DNA from: Bradyrhizobium ivorense
GTDB taxonomy: Bacteria > Pseudomonadota > Alphaproteobacteria > Rhizobiales > Xanthobacteraceae
DNA: 64,000 nt
Direction of reading: 5' to 3'
NCBI RefSeq assembly: GCF_900696085.1
Contig: NZ_CAADFC020000012.1
Location: forward strand, 162,237 to 226,236
Below are positions 9,582 to 17,806 of the stretch, piece by piece (within the stretch, counting starts at the first letter, position 1; every line of letters begins with the position of its first letter). The notes beneath the pieces are model-generated. The model was not told the DNA's origin, did no database searches, and saw only the letters and a program-made list of their open reading frames with translations. Both the position numbers and the translations under genes were made by a program.

Positions 9582-9720
9582 GAGACAAACGACTGAGGTC
9601 CGCGCGTGCGAATGCAAGCTCTTCTGCCTGGCGCCGGACGGCTCGCGCATCGCAGGCTACGGCAACCGGATGGATGCACTACGGAAAACCACAGCCGTGG
9701 AATGCGCTTCTCCGGCCAAT

Positions 9721-9758
9721 GCATTTTTAGAAATGCCCGCGCCTTGCGCAGAATATTC
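9721..9758. promoter_or_regulatory. A+T-rich inverted-repeat region upstream of the Lrp-type gene
   Basis: GCATTT-ttag-AAATGC (9721-9736) is a perfect 6-bp inverted repeat, followed by the palindrome GAATATTC (9751-9758). They lie 50-87 bases before the regulator start. Lrp/AsnC proteins favour such A+T-rich palindromes, so autoregulation is plausible. Nothing more can be claimed. Confidence 0.35.
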
Positions 9759-9807
9759 TTTCAATTAGCATCGGACATGACCAGCCGTTTGAAAGAAAGT
9801 TCTCAGC

Positions 9808-10317
9808 ATGTCCGAAATTCACGCGCTTCCGTCTGCGACGGCTCGCCGTCTGGATGCGATCGATCGCAAGATCCTGAGGGTGCTCCAGGAAGACGCGTCG
9901 CTATCGGTCGCCGAGATCGGTGAACGTGTCGGCCTGTCCTCGACGCCCTGCTGGAAGCGCGTCCAGCGCCTCGAGAACGAAGGGATCATCACCGGCAAGG
10001 TCGCCCTCGTCGACCAGAACAAGATCGGTCTGGGTCTGTCGGTCTTCGTGTCTGTCGAGAGCGACGATCACTCCGACACGTGGCTGCGGAAATTTGCATC
10101 CACCGTCAGCGCGATGCCCGAAGTGATCGAATTCTATCGCATGGCGGGCGACGTCGACTATGTGCTGCGCGTGGTCGTCGCCGACATGCACAGCTACGAC
10201 CTGTTCTACAAAAAGCTGATCGGCGCGATCGCGCTGAAGAACGTGACGTCACGTTTTGCGATGGAGAAGATCAAGTCAGTGACGGCCCTGCCGGTCCCGG
10301 CGCTCGAGCCATCCTAG
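9808..10317 (+). CDS. Lrp/AsnC family transcriptional regulator
   Basis: A 169-aa protein. The N-terminal HTH is at about residues 17-60 (DRKILRVLQEDASLSVAEI and GERVGLSSTPCWKRVQRL). The C-terminal RAM/AsnC ligand domain includes EFYRMAGDVDYVLRVVV. Such regulators respond to amino acids and often control adjacent transport or catabolic genes; the MetQ-like gene upstream and the broken nitrilase downstream are possible targets. Confidence 0.9.
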   Translation: MSEIHALPSATARRLDAIDRKILRVLQEDASLSVAEIGERVGLSSTPCWKRVQRLENEGIITGKVALVDQNKIGLGLSVFVSVESDDHSDTWLRKFASTVSAMPEVIEFYRMAGDVDYVLRVVVADMHSYDLFYKKLIGAIALKNVTSRFAMEKIKSVTALPVPALEPS

Positions 10318-10327
10318 TCGATCGAGC

Positions 10328-10398
10328 GGATCATCGCCTGACGAAGTCGGCGATCCCCAGCAGCGCCTCGGTCGCTTCGGGAAACAATCCGAGGAACG
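10328..10398 (-). pseudogene. C-terminal tail of a broken minus-strand gene
   Basis: The minus strand reads an in-frame tail HAFLGLFPEATEALLGIADF followed by a stop near 10335, with nothing upstream because the sequence switches to a nitrilase fragment on the other strand. The tail resembles the end of an alpha/beta-hydrolase, but 20 or so residues are too few to be sure. Confidence 0.4.
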
Positions 10399-10986
10399 CG
10401 TGCCGGTGACGCGCTCTACAACAGTGCTGCAATCGCTGGGCCCGACGGCTACGTCGGCACCTATCGCAAGGTGCACCTGTGGGGCTCGGAAAACCTGTTC
10501 TTCGAACCCGGCGATCTCGGCGTTCCCGTCTGGAAGACCAAATTCGGCCGCATGGCCGTGGCGATCTGCTACGATGGTTGGTTTCCGGAAACCTACCGTC
10601 TCGCCGCGCTGCAGGGCGCCGACATCCTTTGCGTGCCGACCAACTGGGTGCCGATGCCGGACCAGCCCGCGAACACGATGGTCATGGCGAATATCCTCGC
10701 CATGAGCGGCGCCCATTCCAACAGCATGTATGTCGCCGCCGCCGACCGTGTCGGCGTCGAGCGCAACCAGCCGTTTCTGGGATCGAGCCTGATCGTAAGC
10801 CACACCGGCTTCCCCTTAGCAGGCCCCGCCAGCAAGCCCGACGAAGACATCATCTACGCAGAGCTGAACTTGTCGGACGCCCGCAGCAAGCGCGTGCTGA
10901 ACAGCTTCAATCAGCCCCTGCGCGATCGCCGCATCGATCTCTACGACGAAATGCTCGGCACCGGCATCAAGCGTGGCTGGTATTGA
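10399..10986 (+). pseudogene. Nitrilase / carbon-nitrogen hydrolase, N-terminally deleted
   Basis: A continuous frame gives GDALYNSAAIAGPDGYVG, TYRKVHLWGSE and AVAICYDGWFPETYRLA to the stop at 10986. The catalytic Lys (in RKVH) and Cys (in ICYD) are present. The first third, which should carry the catalytic Glu, is missing, and no start codon or ribosome site fits. It is therefore a remnant of an amidase or nitrilase such as an N-carbamoylputrescine amidase relative. The break lies next to another broken gene tail on the opposite strand. Confidence 0.75.
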
Positions 10987-10999
10987 TCATGATCTTCCG

Positions 11000-11016
11000 C
11001 CTTAGCAAAGCTAAGG
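11000..11016. terminator. Stem-loop after the nitrilase remnant
   Basis: CCTTAGC-aaa-GCTAAGG is a perfect 7-bp stem with a 3-base loop, 14 bases after the stop at 10986. There is no T-run, so it is at best a weak terminator or mRNA end. Confidence 0.4.
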
Positions 11017-11468
11017 GACCGGGGCTCCCTCGCACATGTCGTCCCTTGTGGATGAGCCGGTGCTGACGGTACTTCGGAACAGGCTCGGACGGCATGTCGC
11101 AGCCATTGTGGTGATAATGCCATGGCCGTCGTCGTAAGCAAATTGCTCTATCCGATGTTTCATGCCGTCCGTGGCTTTCGCGAGACGAAGCCCGATGCTC
11201 GCCCAGTGTGAAGCCGGTTGCGGCGAGCATCTCCGTTTTGGGTTTATGGTGCGCTCGGAGGGCGTCCACATTTGCTGCGATTGCAACAGCTTACTTGGAA
11301 GGATGAAGGGACAAGGTGCATTTCCCCGGTCAGAGGTGCCTTTCGCAGTGCTCAGAAATAAGTTCAGTCGGATCACATCTTGCTAAGAGCCCTTCGCTGT
11401 GTAGCGGACTCGGCGCCTAACGGAATCAAGTCTCCCAGATAGCGAAAGCGATCCTTGACTTCTCGAAG
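11017..11468. other. Intergenic region without recognisable gene
   Basis: About 450 bases between the nitrilase remnant and the aspartokinase stop. Short open frames occur on both strands but none has a family match that I recognise. Composition is lower in G+C than the neighbours. Confidence 0.45.
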
Positions 11469-12671
11469 CTATGTTTGCTGAACAAGCGAATGCAACGCCT
11501 CGACCGCGGCCTCCCGCTTCTCCACAGGGACAAACAAACTGACCGAATGCGGCGACAACACGTAGTTGTCGGGGACAATCCCGTGATGTCCGAGAACCCG
11601 CAACGCCCTGAACGGCAATTCCGACGAGACACCACCGAAGCAGGTGAGACTCACCGAGCTTGAAGCCTCGCGCTGCTTGCGCAGATCCTTAGCGTGGTCC
11701 AGCGTTCGCAACAGGGCGTCGAGCCACTCCGTATCGCACGCCACGGTCATGCTGGTTTTTCCTGCGGCGAAGTGCGATGCAAGGAGCTGCGGCCAGACCA
11801 GACTGTTTTGCTTGAGATGCTGCGCGAATTTCTCGAAACCTTGATTGAGATCCCCGGAATCGATTTCCACATGCTCAATGCGACCTATCGAGTTGACGGC
11901 CAAGACTTTCCCGTTTTCCATGCCTGAAACCTCTTTCATCACTTGCGTGCTGTGCTCGACGCCACCCCACTGCTTGAGGACCAGAGGCACATCCTGACTT
12001 TGCGCCAGCTCTACGCTGCGAAAATGCAGGATTCTTGCACCCCAGAAGCACATCTCCGACAGGGATGCGAAGTCTACGTGCCGCAGAGACCTCGCAGTCG
12101 GCACGATGCGCGGATCGGCCGAACAAATTCCGTCGACGTCCTTGATGATTTCACAGCGTTCGGCTTTCAGCGCAGCGGCCATCGCGACGGCAGTGGTGTC
12201 GCTGCCGCCACGGCCGAGCGTGGTGATTTCCCTGGTCGCCGGGTTCACGCCCTGAAATCCTGCCAGCACGACAACGCGTCCGCGATCAAGTTCCTCAAGC
12301 ACGCGAATGGGCCGTACATCCAGAATGCGTGCGGAGGAATGGGAGTCGTCGGTCATCACGCCAGCCTGGCTGCCAGTGAAGCTGATCGCTGGCACGCCGA
12401 GATCGGAAAGCGCCATGCTCATCAGGGACATGCTGATGCGCTCACCAGTCGTCAGCAGCATATCGAGCTCGCGGCGGTTGGGATTCGAGCTGACCTGATG
12501 AGCCATCTGGATCAACTGGTCGGTGGTCTTGCCCATGGCGGAGACGATCGCCACGACACGATGACCGCGGCCGTACAGGTCGGCGAGACTGCGCGCAACC
12601 GCGCGAATCTTCGCCGGCGTTTCAAGGCAGACGCCACCATATTTCTGCACGACGATGGGCTGGTTGCGCAT
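11469..12671 (-). CDS. Aspartokinase-family protein, divergent
   Basis: 400 aa with the amino-acid kinase domain followed by an ACT-type regulatory part. TTLGRGGSDTTAVAMAAAL and IIKDVDGICSADPRIVPTA are clear aspartokinase motifs. The N-terminal signature, normally K-F/Y-G-G-T-S, reads QKYGGVC, so both the Thr and the Ser are replaced. The start codon directly follows the nagA stop (TAG/ATG adjacent), so the two form one operon. This is not the context of the housekeeping lysC. It may be a specialised aspartate kinase or a paralogue with a new substrate; function is inferred from family only. Confidence 0.75.
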   Translation of the reverse strand: MRNQPIVVQKYGGVCLETPAKIRAVARSLADLYGRGHRVVAIVSAMGKTTDQLIQMAHQVSSNPNRRELDMLLTTGERISMSLMSMALSDLGVPAISFTGSQAGVMTDDSHSSARILDVRPIRVLEELDRGRVVVLAGFQGVNPATREITTLGRGGSDTTAVAMAAALKAERCEIIKDVDGICSADPRIVPTARSLRHVDFASLSEMCFWGARILHFRSVELAQSQDVPLVLKQWGGVEHSTQVMKEVSGMENGKVLAVNSIGRIEHVEIDSGDLNQGFEKFAQHLKQNSLVWPQLLASHFAAGKTSMTVACDTEWLDALLRTLDHAKDLRKQREASSSVSLTCFGGVSSELPFRALRVLGHHGIVPDNYVLSPHSVSLFVPVEKREAAVEALHSLVQQT

Positions 12672-13847
12672 CTAACCTCGCTCGGAAGCCTTGTTCGCCT
12701 CGCCCATCGAACCGACACCGCCTATCCATGTGCCGACGACCTCAAAGTTCGGATTAAAGGCGACAAGATCCGCGCGGTATCCGGGCGCGATCCGTCCAAG
12801 CTCGGACCCAAGGCCCAGAAATGCCGCGGGCGTCCGGGAAGCCATGATAAGAGCATCGGCAAGGGAAATTCCGATGAGCGCAACAGCGTTGCGCACCGCC
12901 TCGATCATGGTGAGGTGAGCGCCCGCGAGCGTGCCATCCCGGTCAGTCAGGCGATTGTCGTGCAACGTGATCTCCCGTCCCTGGAGCAGGAATTGCCGGT
13001 CGTTCGTGCCCGCCAATGGCATGGCATCGGTAACCAGCATCAATCGATCGCGTCCCTTGCAGCGCAAGGCAACACGCAAGCCGGCGCGGTCAACGTGGAT
13101 GCCGTCGCAGATGATCCCTGCAAACAACCGGTCATCTCCCAGCGCGGCGCCCACCACGCCCGGCTCTCGGGCGTTCAACTGCGACATGGCATTGAACAGA
13201 TGGGTCACTCCCGAGACACCGCGATCGACCGCCTCCCCGATTTCGGCTGCGGTGGCGTCGCTGTGGCCGGCCGCGATACGCAATCCGGCGCCGATCAATT
13301 CATCGATCATGGACGCGGGCACGCATTCCGGGGCTAAGGTCACCATGGAGCGACCGCGGTCCCCGAAGCTTTTGATGGCGGCGAGATCGCGCCGATCGGG
13401 CACGCGTATCTCGGCTTCCGGATGAATGCCCTTGCGAGACCTGTTGAGGGCCGGACCTTCCAGATGAAAGCCGAGCACGCCAGGAATTTCGAGGCACGCC
13501 TGAGCTGCTACAGCCAATCGCTCGATGATCTCGCTTCGATCGGTGATGAGGGTTGGCAAACAGCCCGTGGTGCCGGCCTTGCGGTGCGCCTCGACGATGC
13601 GGCGAACGCCGGCCTCCGTTGGCTGGTCGTTGAGAAGAACGCCGCCGCCTCCGTTCACCTGAACATCGACGAATCCGGGTGCAAGGATCGCATCTCGGGG
13701 AAGGTGGATCGAGGCGCGCGCCTCCTCGGTGATGCCTTCGATCCGGCCCTGCGAGATCCTGACCAACCCCGGCCCGCGCATGTCGGCACCATCAAAGATG
13801 TGCTGCGCAGCAATCGAGAGAACCACGGAAGACCCAGCTTGGCCCAT
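12672..13847 (-). CDS. nagA: N-acetylglucosamine-6-phosphate deacetylase
   Basis: Converts GlcNAc-6-P to glucosamine-6-P plus acetate, in the cytoplasm. 391 aa. The amidohydrolase features are APGFVDVQVNGGGG, GFHLEGPALN (metal Glu), AAGHSDATAAEI, THLFNAMSQL and LVTDAMPLAG. I chose the ATG at 13847 (MGQAGSS); the open frame runs much further upstream but without family similarity. It sits divergent to the kinase/murQ/SIS operon and is transcribed with the aspartokinase gene. Confidence 0.9.
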   Translation of the reverse strand: MGQAGSSVVLSIAAQHIFDGADMRGPGLVRISQGRIEGITEEARASIHLPRDAILAPGFVDVQVNGGGGVLLNDQPTEAGVRRIVEAHRKAGTTGCLPTLITDRSEIIERLAVAAQACLEIPGVLGFHLEGPALNRSRKGIHPEAEIRVPDRRDLAAIKSFGDRGRSMVTLAPECVPASMIDELIGAGLRIAAGHSDATAAEIGEAVDRGVSGVTHLFNAMSQLNAREPGVVGAALGDDRLFAGIICDGIHVDRAGLRVALRCKGRDRLMLVTDAMPLAGTNDRQFLLQGREITLHDNRLTDRDGTLAGAHLTMIEAVRNAVALIGISLADALIMASRTPAAFLGLGSELGRIAPGYRADLVAFNPNFEVVGTWIGGVGSMGEANKASERG

Positions 13848-13967
13848 AAGTGCTGATCCGAGAATGGCAATCACGGACTCGTGAGGCGAGTCCCGCGCTG
13901 TAGAGGTCCTTAATATGTACACAACGGGCTTCGGGGACCCGGAGCTAACTCCTCGCGTTAACTTCTC

Positions 13968-14906
13968 ATGGAAACAAAAGGTACCACCTATCTCGGCATC
14001 GATGGGGGCGGAACCCGCTGCCGCGCCCGGATCGAGGACGAAAACGGCAGGGTACTCGGTGAAGCGAGTTCGGGGCCTGCCACGACCCGGATTGGCTTCG
14101 ACAAGGCCTGGCGGTCCATCATGGAGGCCACCGAAGCGGCGGCCGCACAGTCCGAACTTAGGCACGAGGATTTCGCGCGGATGCGCGCCGGAATTGGCCT
14201 CGCCGGTATTGGTCGCCGGGGCGCGGAAGCGGCGCTCAAACAGATCCCGCATCCCTTTGCGTCCGTTATCTTCATCAGCGATGGCCTAGCTGCCTGTCTC
14301 GGCGCCCATAGCGGCGCGGACGGGGCCATCGTGGTGGCCGGCACGGGCTCGGTGGGTGTCGGCCTGATTGGAGGCCGCGAGATCCGTATTGCCGGTTACG
14401 GCTTCCCAGTTTCGGACGAAGGCAGCGGCGCCGACATTGGCCTGCAGGTCGTTCGACTGGCGCTGCGGGCCGCGGATCGCCGCGGCGAGCTGACACCATT
14501 GCTTGCAGAGGTGCTGGGCGCATTCGATCAAGATCCTTATCAGGCCGTCGCGTGGTCTGAAGAAGCCAGGGCCACCGACTACGCCGCGTTCGCGCCGATC
14601 GTGATGCGGCACGCCAATCAGGGCGATCCGGTCGGCCGTCGCATTGTCGAACGCGCGGCCGATGCCATTGGCGATCTGCTTGATCTGTTCCTGGCTAAAG
14701 GAATTGACCGGCTCGCGCTGGTGGGCGGGCTCGCGGATGCGATTACGCCCTGGCTAACGCCGGATCTGCGCGCCCGCCTAAGGCGTCCTGACGCCGACGC
14801 AGCGGCCGGCGCGCTGCTTGTGGCGCGAAGGCGGCTCGACCTGCCCAAGCTGGATCCGCCCAAGAGAGAAACTGACCATGAACAGGCTTCGAAGTTCCGC
14901 GTTTGA
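13968..14906 (+). CDS. BadF/BadG-type ATPase, probable N-acetylglucosamine / glucosamine kinase
   Basis: 312 aa of the actin-fold sugar-kinase superfamily. Phosphate-1 loop YLGIDGGGTRCRARI is near the N-terminus, with AGTGSVGVGLIGG (phosphate-2) and LALVGGLADAI (adenosine) further on. It heads an operon with murQ (28-base overlap) and a SIS-domain gene. By context it phosphorylates GlcNAc, glucosamine or a related peptidoglycan sugar before NagA and MurQ act. The C-terminal extension is short and variable. Confidence 0.82.
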   Translation: METKGTTYLGIDGGGTRCRARIEDENGRVLGEASSGPATTRIGFDKAWRSIMEATEAAAAQSELRHEDFARMRAGIGLAGIGRRGAEAALKQIPHPFASVIFISDGLAACLGAHSGADGAIVVAGTGSVGVGLIGGREIRIAGYGFPVSDEGSGADIGLQVVRLALRAADRRGELTPLLAEVLGAFDQDPYQAVAWSEEARATDYAAFAPIVMRHANQGDPVGRRIVERAADAIGDLLDLFLAKGIDRLALVGGLADAITPWLTPDLRARLRRPDADAAAGALLVARRRLDLPKLDPPKRETDHEQASKFRV

Positions 14907-15882
14907 TGGTGCTTGGATCACCAATATGGCCACCGAAGAAGTCGATCCCAGATTTGCCGACCTTGATGCATGGTCGCTGACGTCAGCGATGGAAGCGATG
15001 TGGGAGGGCCAGCTTGCGGCGGTCGCCGCGATTGGCCATGCCCTTCCCGCGATCACTGCGGCAGCCGAAGCGGCCAAGACGGTGCTGGGCGACCGCGGTC
15101 GCATTGTATATGTCGGCGCCGGCACGTCAGGCCGCGTGGCGGTCCAGGACGGTGCCGAGCTGACGCCGACCTTTGCTTGGCCCCGCGAGCGCGTCCGCTT
15201 CGTCGTTGCCGGCGGTGACAGCGCGTTCGTCACCAGCATCGAGGGCGCGGAGGACGATGTCGATGATGCAGTCACGCAGATCAGCGCCGCACGGCTCACG
15301 CCGCACGACGTGGTGATTGCGGTAGCCGCCAGCGGCACAACACCGTTCACGGTCGCGGCGCTGCAGCAGGCCGGGTCTTTCGATGCAGTAACGATTGGTG
15401 TCGCCAACAATCCCGGCACCGCATTGCTGGCATCGGCAAAGTTTCCGATCCTGGTCGAGACCGGCCGCGAGCTGATCGCCGGCTCCACGCGGATGAAGGC
15501 GGGCACCGCGCAGAAGGTCGTGCTCAACCTGATCTCCTCAGGGATCATGCTGCGCCTTGGCCGGGTATATCGCGGCATGATGGTGAACATGTCGCCGACC
15601 AATGCCAAGCTGAAGCGGCGCGCCGAGGCCATGGTGATGCAAATCGCGCGCTGTAATCCGTCGCACGCGGCACGCTCGCTCGAGCAGGCCGGGGGAGACA
15701 TCAAGATTGCAGTCCTTCTGGCGCTCGGGGTCGACAGGGTTGATGCGGAGACCGTTCTGCAGAACTGTGACGGCAACCTTCGGCAAGTGTTTGTCGAGCT
15801 CGCCAAGAATCGTGACTCGCATCGTGACCGACTCCCAAAGGGAGCGGCGGGACGCGGCCGAGGCGGAGTGGTTGAGCCGTGA
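14878..15882 (+). CDS. murQ: N-acetylmuramic acid 6-phosphate etherase
   Basis: Splits D-lactate from MurNAc-6-P to give GlcNAc-6-P, linking peptidoglycan recycling to NagA. 334 aa, the usual MurQ size. SIS domain with YVGAGTSGRVAVQDGAEL, VAASGTTPFTVAAL and ELIAGSTRMKAGTAQK, and the family ending motif NMSPTNAKLKRRAEAMV. The ATG at 14878 follows GAGAAACTGACC and overlaps the kinase gene end. The stop overlaps the next start (GTGA). Confidence 0.92.
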   Translation: MNRLRSSAFDGAWITNMATEEVDPRFADLDAWSLTSAMEAMWEGQLAAVAAIGHALPAITAAAEAAKTVLGDRGRIVYVGAGTSGRVAVQDGAELTPTFAWPRERVRFVVAGGDSAFVTSIEGAEDDVDDAVTQISAARLTPHDVVIAVAASGTTPFTVAALQQAGSFDAVTIGVANNPGTALLASAKFPILVETGRELIAGSTRMKAGTAQKVVLNLISSGIMLRLGRVYRGMMVNMSPTNAKLKRRAEAMVMQIARCNPSHAARSLEQAGGDIKIAVLLALGVDRVDAETVLQNCDGNLRQVFVELAKNRDSHRDRLPKGAAGRGRGGVVEP

Positions 15883-16892
15883 CGACATCCGCGATGGCGA
15901 GCGAAATCGGGGAAAGCGCGGATGTTGTCGCTAACATTGTTCGCAGCCGACCCGCCACGCGCGACATCGCACAGCGGATTGGGATTGACTCCGCCCCTTT
16001 GTGCGTTGTGTGTGGTCGGGGAAGCTCCGGGCATGCCGGGGTTTTCTTGAGATATCTTGTCGAGACGCGGCTTCGCCTTCCCGTTTCAGCAAGTGCCCCC
16101 TCGGTGATCACGGCATTTCGCACACCCTTGATGCTGCGCGATGCGCTATTCATCGTGATCTCGCAATCCGGGCGCAGCCCGGATCTCGTCGCAGCGACCA
16201 GGTCGGCACGAGTCTCGGGCGCACGCACGATTGCCATCGTCAATGCGACGTCGTCGCCGGTGGCTGACGAAGCCGAATTCGTCGTTCCCATCGAAGCCGG
16301 CCAAGAACACTCCGTAGCGGCGACGAAGACCGTGATCGGCTCGATGGCCGCCAGTGCCGGGCTGGTTGCCGAGCTGGCGCAAGATCGTGCGCTGCGGTCG
16401 GCCCTCGACCGGCTGCCCGAGCGCCTGCACCGCGCGCTGGCGCTCGACTGGTCGGAGATTTCCGATGATCTCGTCAAGGCATCAGCTGTGTTTGTAGCGG
16501 CTCGGGGCCTAGCCCTGGGCTCGGCGCGGGAGATCGCGCTCAAGCTTTCGGAAATCATGCGCCTGCCCTCCATCGGACTGAGCGCCGCCGAGCTGCAGCA
16601 TGGGCCACGTGCCGCGTTATCGTCGCGCACGCCAGTTGTCATGATGCGTGTCATGGATGAAACGGCGGCCACGGTGGACGCACTGGCAGAGGAATTGCTT
16701 GAGCAAAAGATCGCGCTGCATGTCTGCGGCGGACCGCATGGCTCGCTGCCTTGGTTGGTCGAGGATGACCCCGCCACCGACCCGATCACCATGCTCGTTC
16801 CGGCCTACCGGATGATCGAGCAGGCGGCATGCGCGCGCGGACTTGACCCGGATCGTCCCCCTCGCCTGAGCAAGGTTACCGAGACGTTTTGA
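15879..16892 (+). CDS. SIS-domain sugar-phosphate isomerase/deaminase (GlmS-C / NagB-II / AgaS-like)
   Basis: 337 aa with two SIS domains and no N-terminal glutaminase domain. GRGSSGHAGVFLRYLVE and ISQSGRSPDLVAAT belong to the first, and ARGLALGSAREIALKLSEI with AELQHGPRA to the second. This architecture is that of glucosamine-6-P deaminase type II. It would complete the path NagK-type kinase, MurQ, NagA, deaminase to fructose-6-P. The start is a GTG at 15879 overlapping the murQ stop; an ATG at 15894 is possible. Confidence 0.85.
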   Translation: MTTSAMASEIGESADVVANIVRSRPATRDIAQRIGIDSAPLCVVCGRGSSGHAGVFLRYLVETRLRLPVSASAPSVITAFRTPLMLRDALFIVISQSGRSPDLVAATRSARVSGARTIAIVNATSSPVADEAEFVVPIEAGQEHSVAATKTVIGSMAASAGLVAELAQDRALRSALDRLPERLHRALALDWSEISDDLVKASAVFVAARGLALGSAREIALKLSEIMRLPSIGLSAAELQHGPRAALSSRTPVVMMRVMDETAATVDALAEELLEQKIALHVCGGPHGSLPWLVEDDPATDPITMLVPAYRMIEQAACARGLDPDRPPRLSKVTETF

Positions 16893-17004
16893 CTGATCGC
16901 TGGCTGGCGACCAAAGCGGGAGCGACATCGTCAAAATACGTAACAAGCGCGAGCAGAAGCGACCGAATGCGAGGCAAAAGGCGACGAAGCTGATCGCTAC
17001 TCTG

Positions 17005-17052
17005 CCGCTCATAACGGTCTGGTTGCAGGTTCGAGTGCTGCCGTACCCACCA
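17005..17052 (+). tRNA. 3' fragment of a CAU-anticodon tRNA (Met/Ile2 type), likely att relic
   Basis: Anticodon loop CTCATAA at 17008-17014, a T-arm GCAGG-TTCGAGT-GCTGC at 17025-17041, and an acceptor end with encoded CCA at 17050-17052. The D-arm and 5' acceptor are missing. The last T-stem pair is broken (G-G), so it is not a functional tRNA. Such CCA-ended 3' fragments are left by integrative elements that insert into tRNA genes. By orientation the matching intact gene and the element would lie to the left. Confidence 0.7.
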
Positions 17053-17289
17053 AGAAGATCAATACCTTACTGGATCCCGGCTTTCCCCAGCGCGACGGCC
17101 GCACCAGAAACGTGCTCTTTTCGTTCGTGCACCGCCGTCCACTCCATGGCGCCAGACCGTCCTGGGTGATGTTCGATGCATGCGGAGATCGACGATCGCC
17201 GTGTTTTTCGATCGCTCGCTTTTCATCCTCCGAAAGCCTAAAGGACGGGAGCAGCGGGCATGGAGCGAGTCCTAGATCCTTTTCGTTAG

Positions 17290-17529
17290 GCGCCAGATCG
17301 ATACACTTTCGCGATACAAAGTAGCCTACTGGAACGCCGTAAGCGATAATGACAAGAGACTTGATATCATAGACGATATAATTCGCATCTTTTGGGCAAC
17401 GAGTGCCGCTAAGACAATAGAGCAGATTTTTGCGATTGAAGTCCTGTTGAACTGGCCGCTCAGCGCGGGCGCCATTCGCGATCCGCTTTTGGGCATTTTT
17501 GAAAGTTGCTGCAAAGGATTTTCCAACTG
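17290..17529 (+). pseudogene. Coding debris, possibly TetR-type C-terminus
   Basis: One plus frame reads RRQIDTLSRYKVAYW, SDNDKRLDIIDDIIRIFWA and IEQIFAIEVLLNWPL before a TGA at 17527-17529. The helical pattern resembles the ligand domain of TetR regulators, but no HTH is present upstream in frame. A following frame (FPTEVDFNFKYVIREGTRRL) may continue it after a frameshift. It is a low-G+C relic next to the tRNA fragment. Confidence 0.3.
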
Positions 17530-17806
17530 AGGTCGATTTCAACTTCAAATATGTCATTCGCGAAGGGACGCGGAGGCTTGAAGAAGTCACGCGCGACAAT
17601 CTTCTTGCGCCAATCTTTAGCAACTCGAGTTGGGAATCTATCGCTTAAATCGTTGGGGCTACCTTACGCGAAAGGCCTCAAGACCCAAACTCGCGAGATC
17701 TTGTCCGACGAGCGATTGCACGCTTTGGTGCCAGGCATCTCTTCGATTTGGCCCGTCGAGGATGGTGTCCCTTCATCGTCCATGGGATCATCGCACCCGA
17801 AACGCC

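Noticed and set aside
11943..13337. 464-codon plus-strand frame opposite aspartokinase and nagA
   Set aside because: It is the complement of two well-supported genes; composition is that of a mirror frame.
17009..17623. 204-codon minus-strand frame over the tRNA(CAU) scar
   Set aside because: It reads through the tRNA fragment and opposes the better TetR-like frame; no family resemblance.
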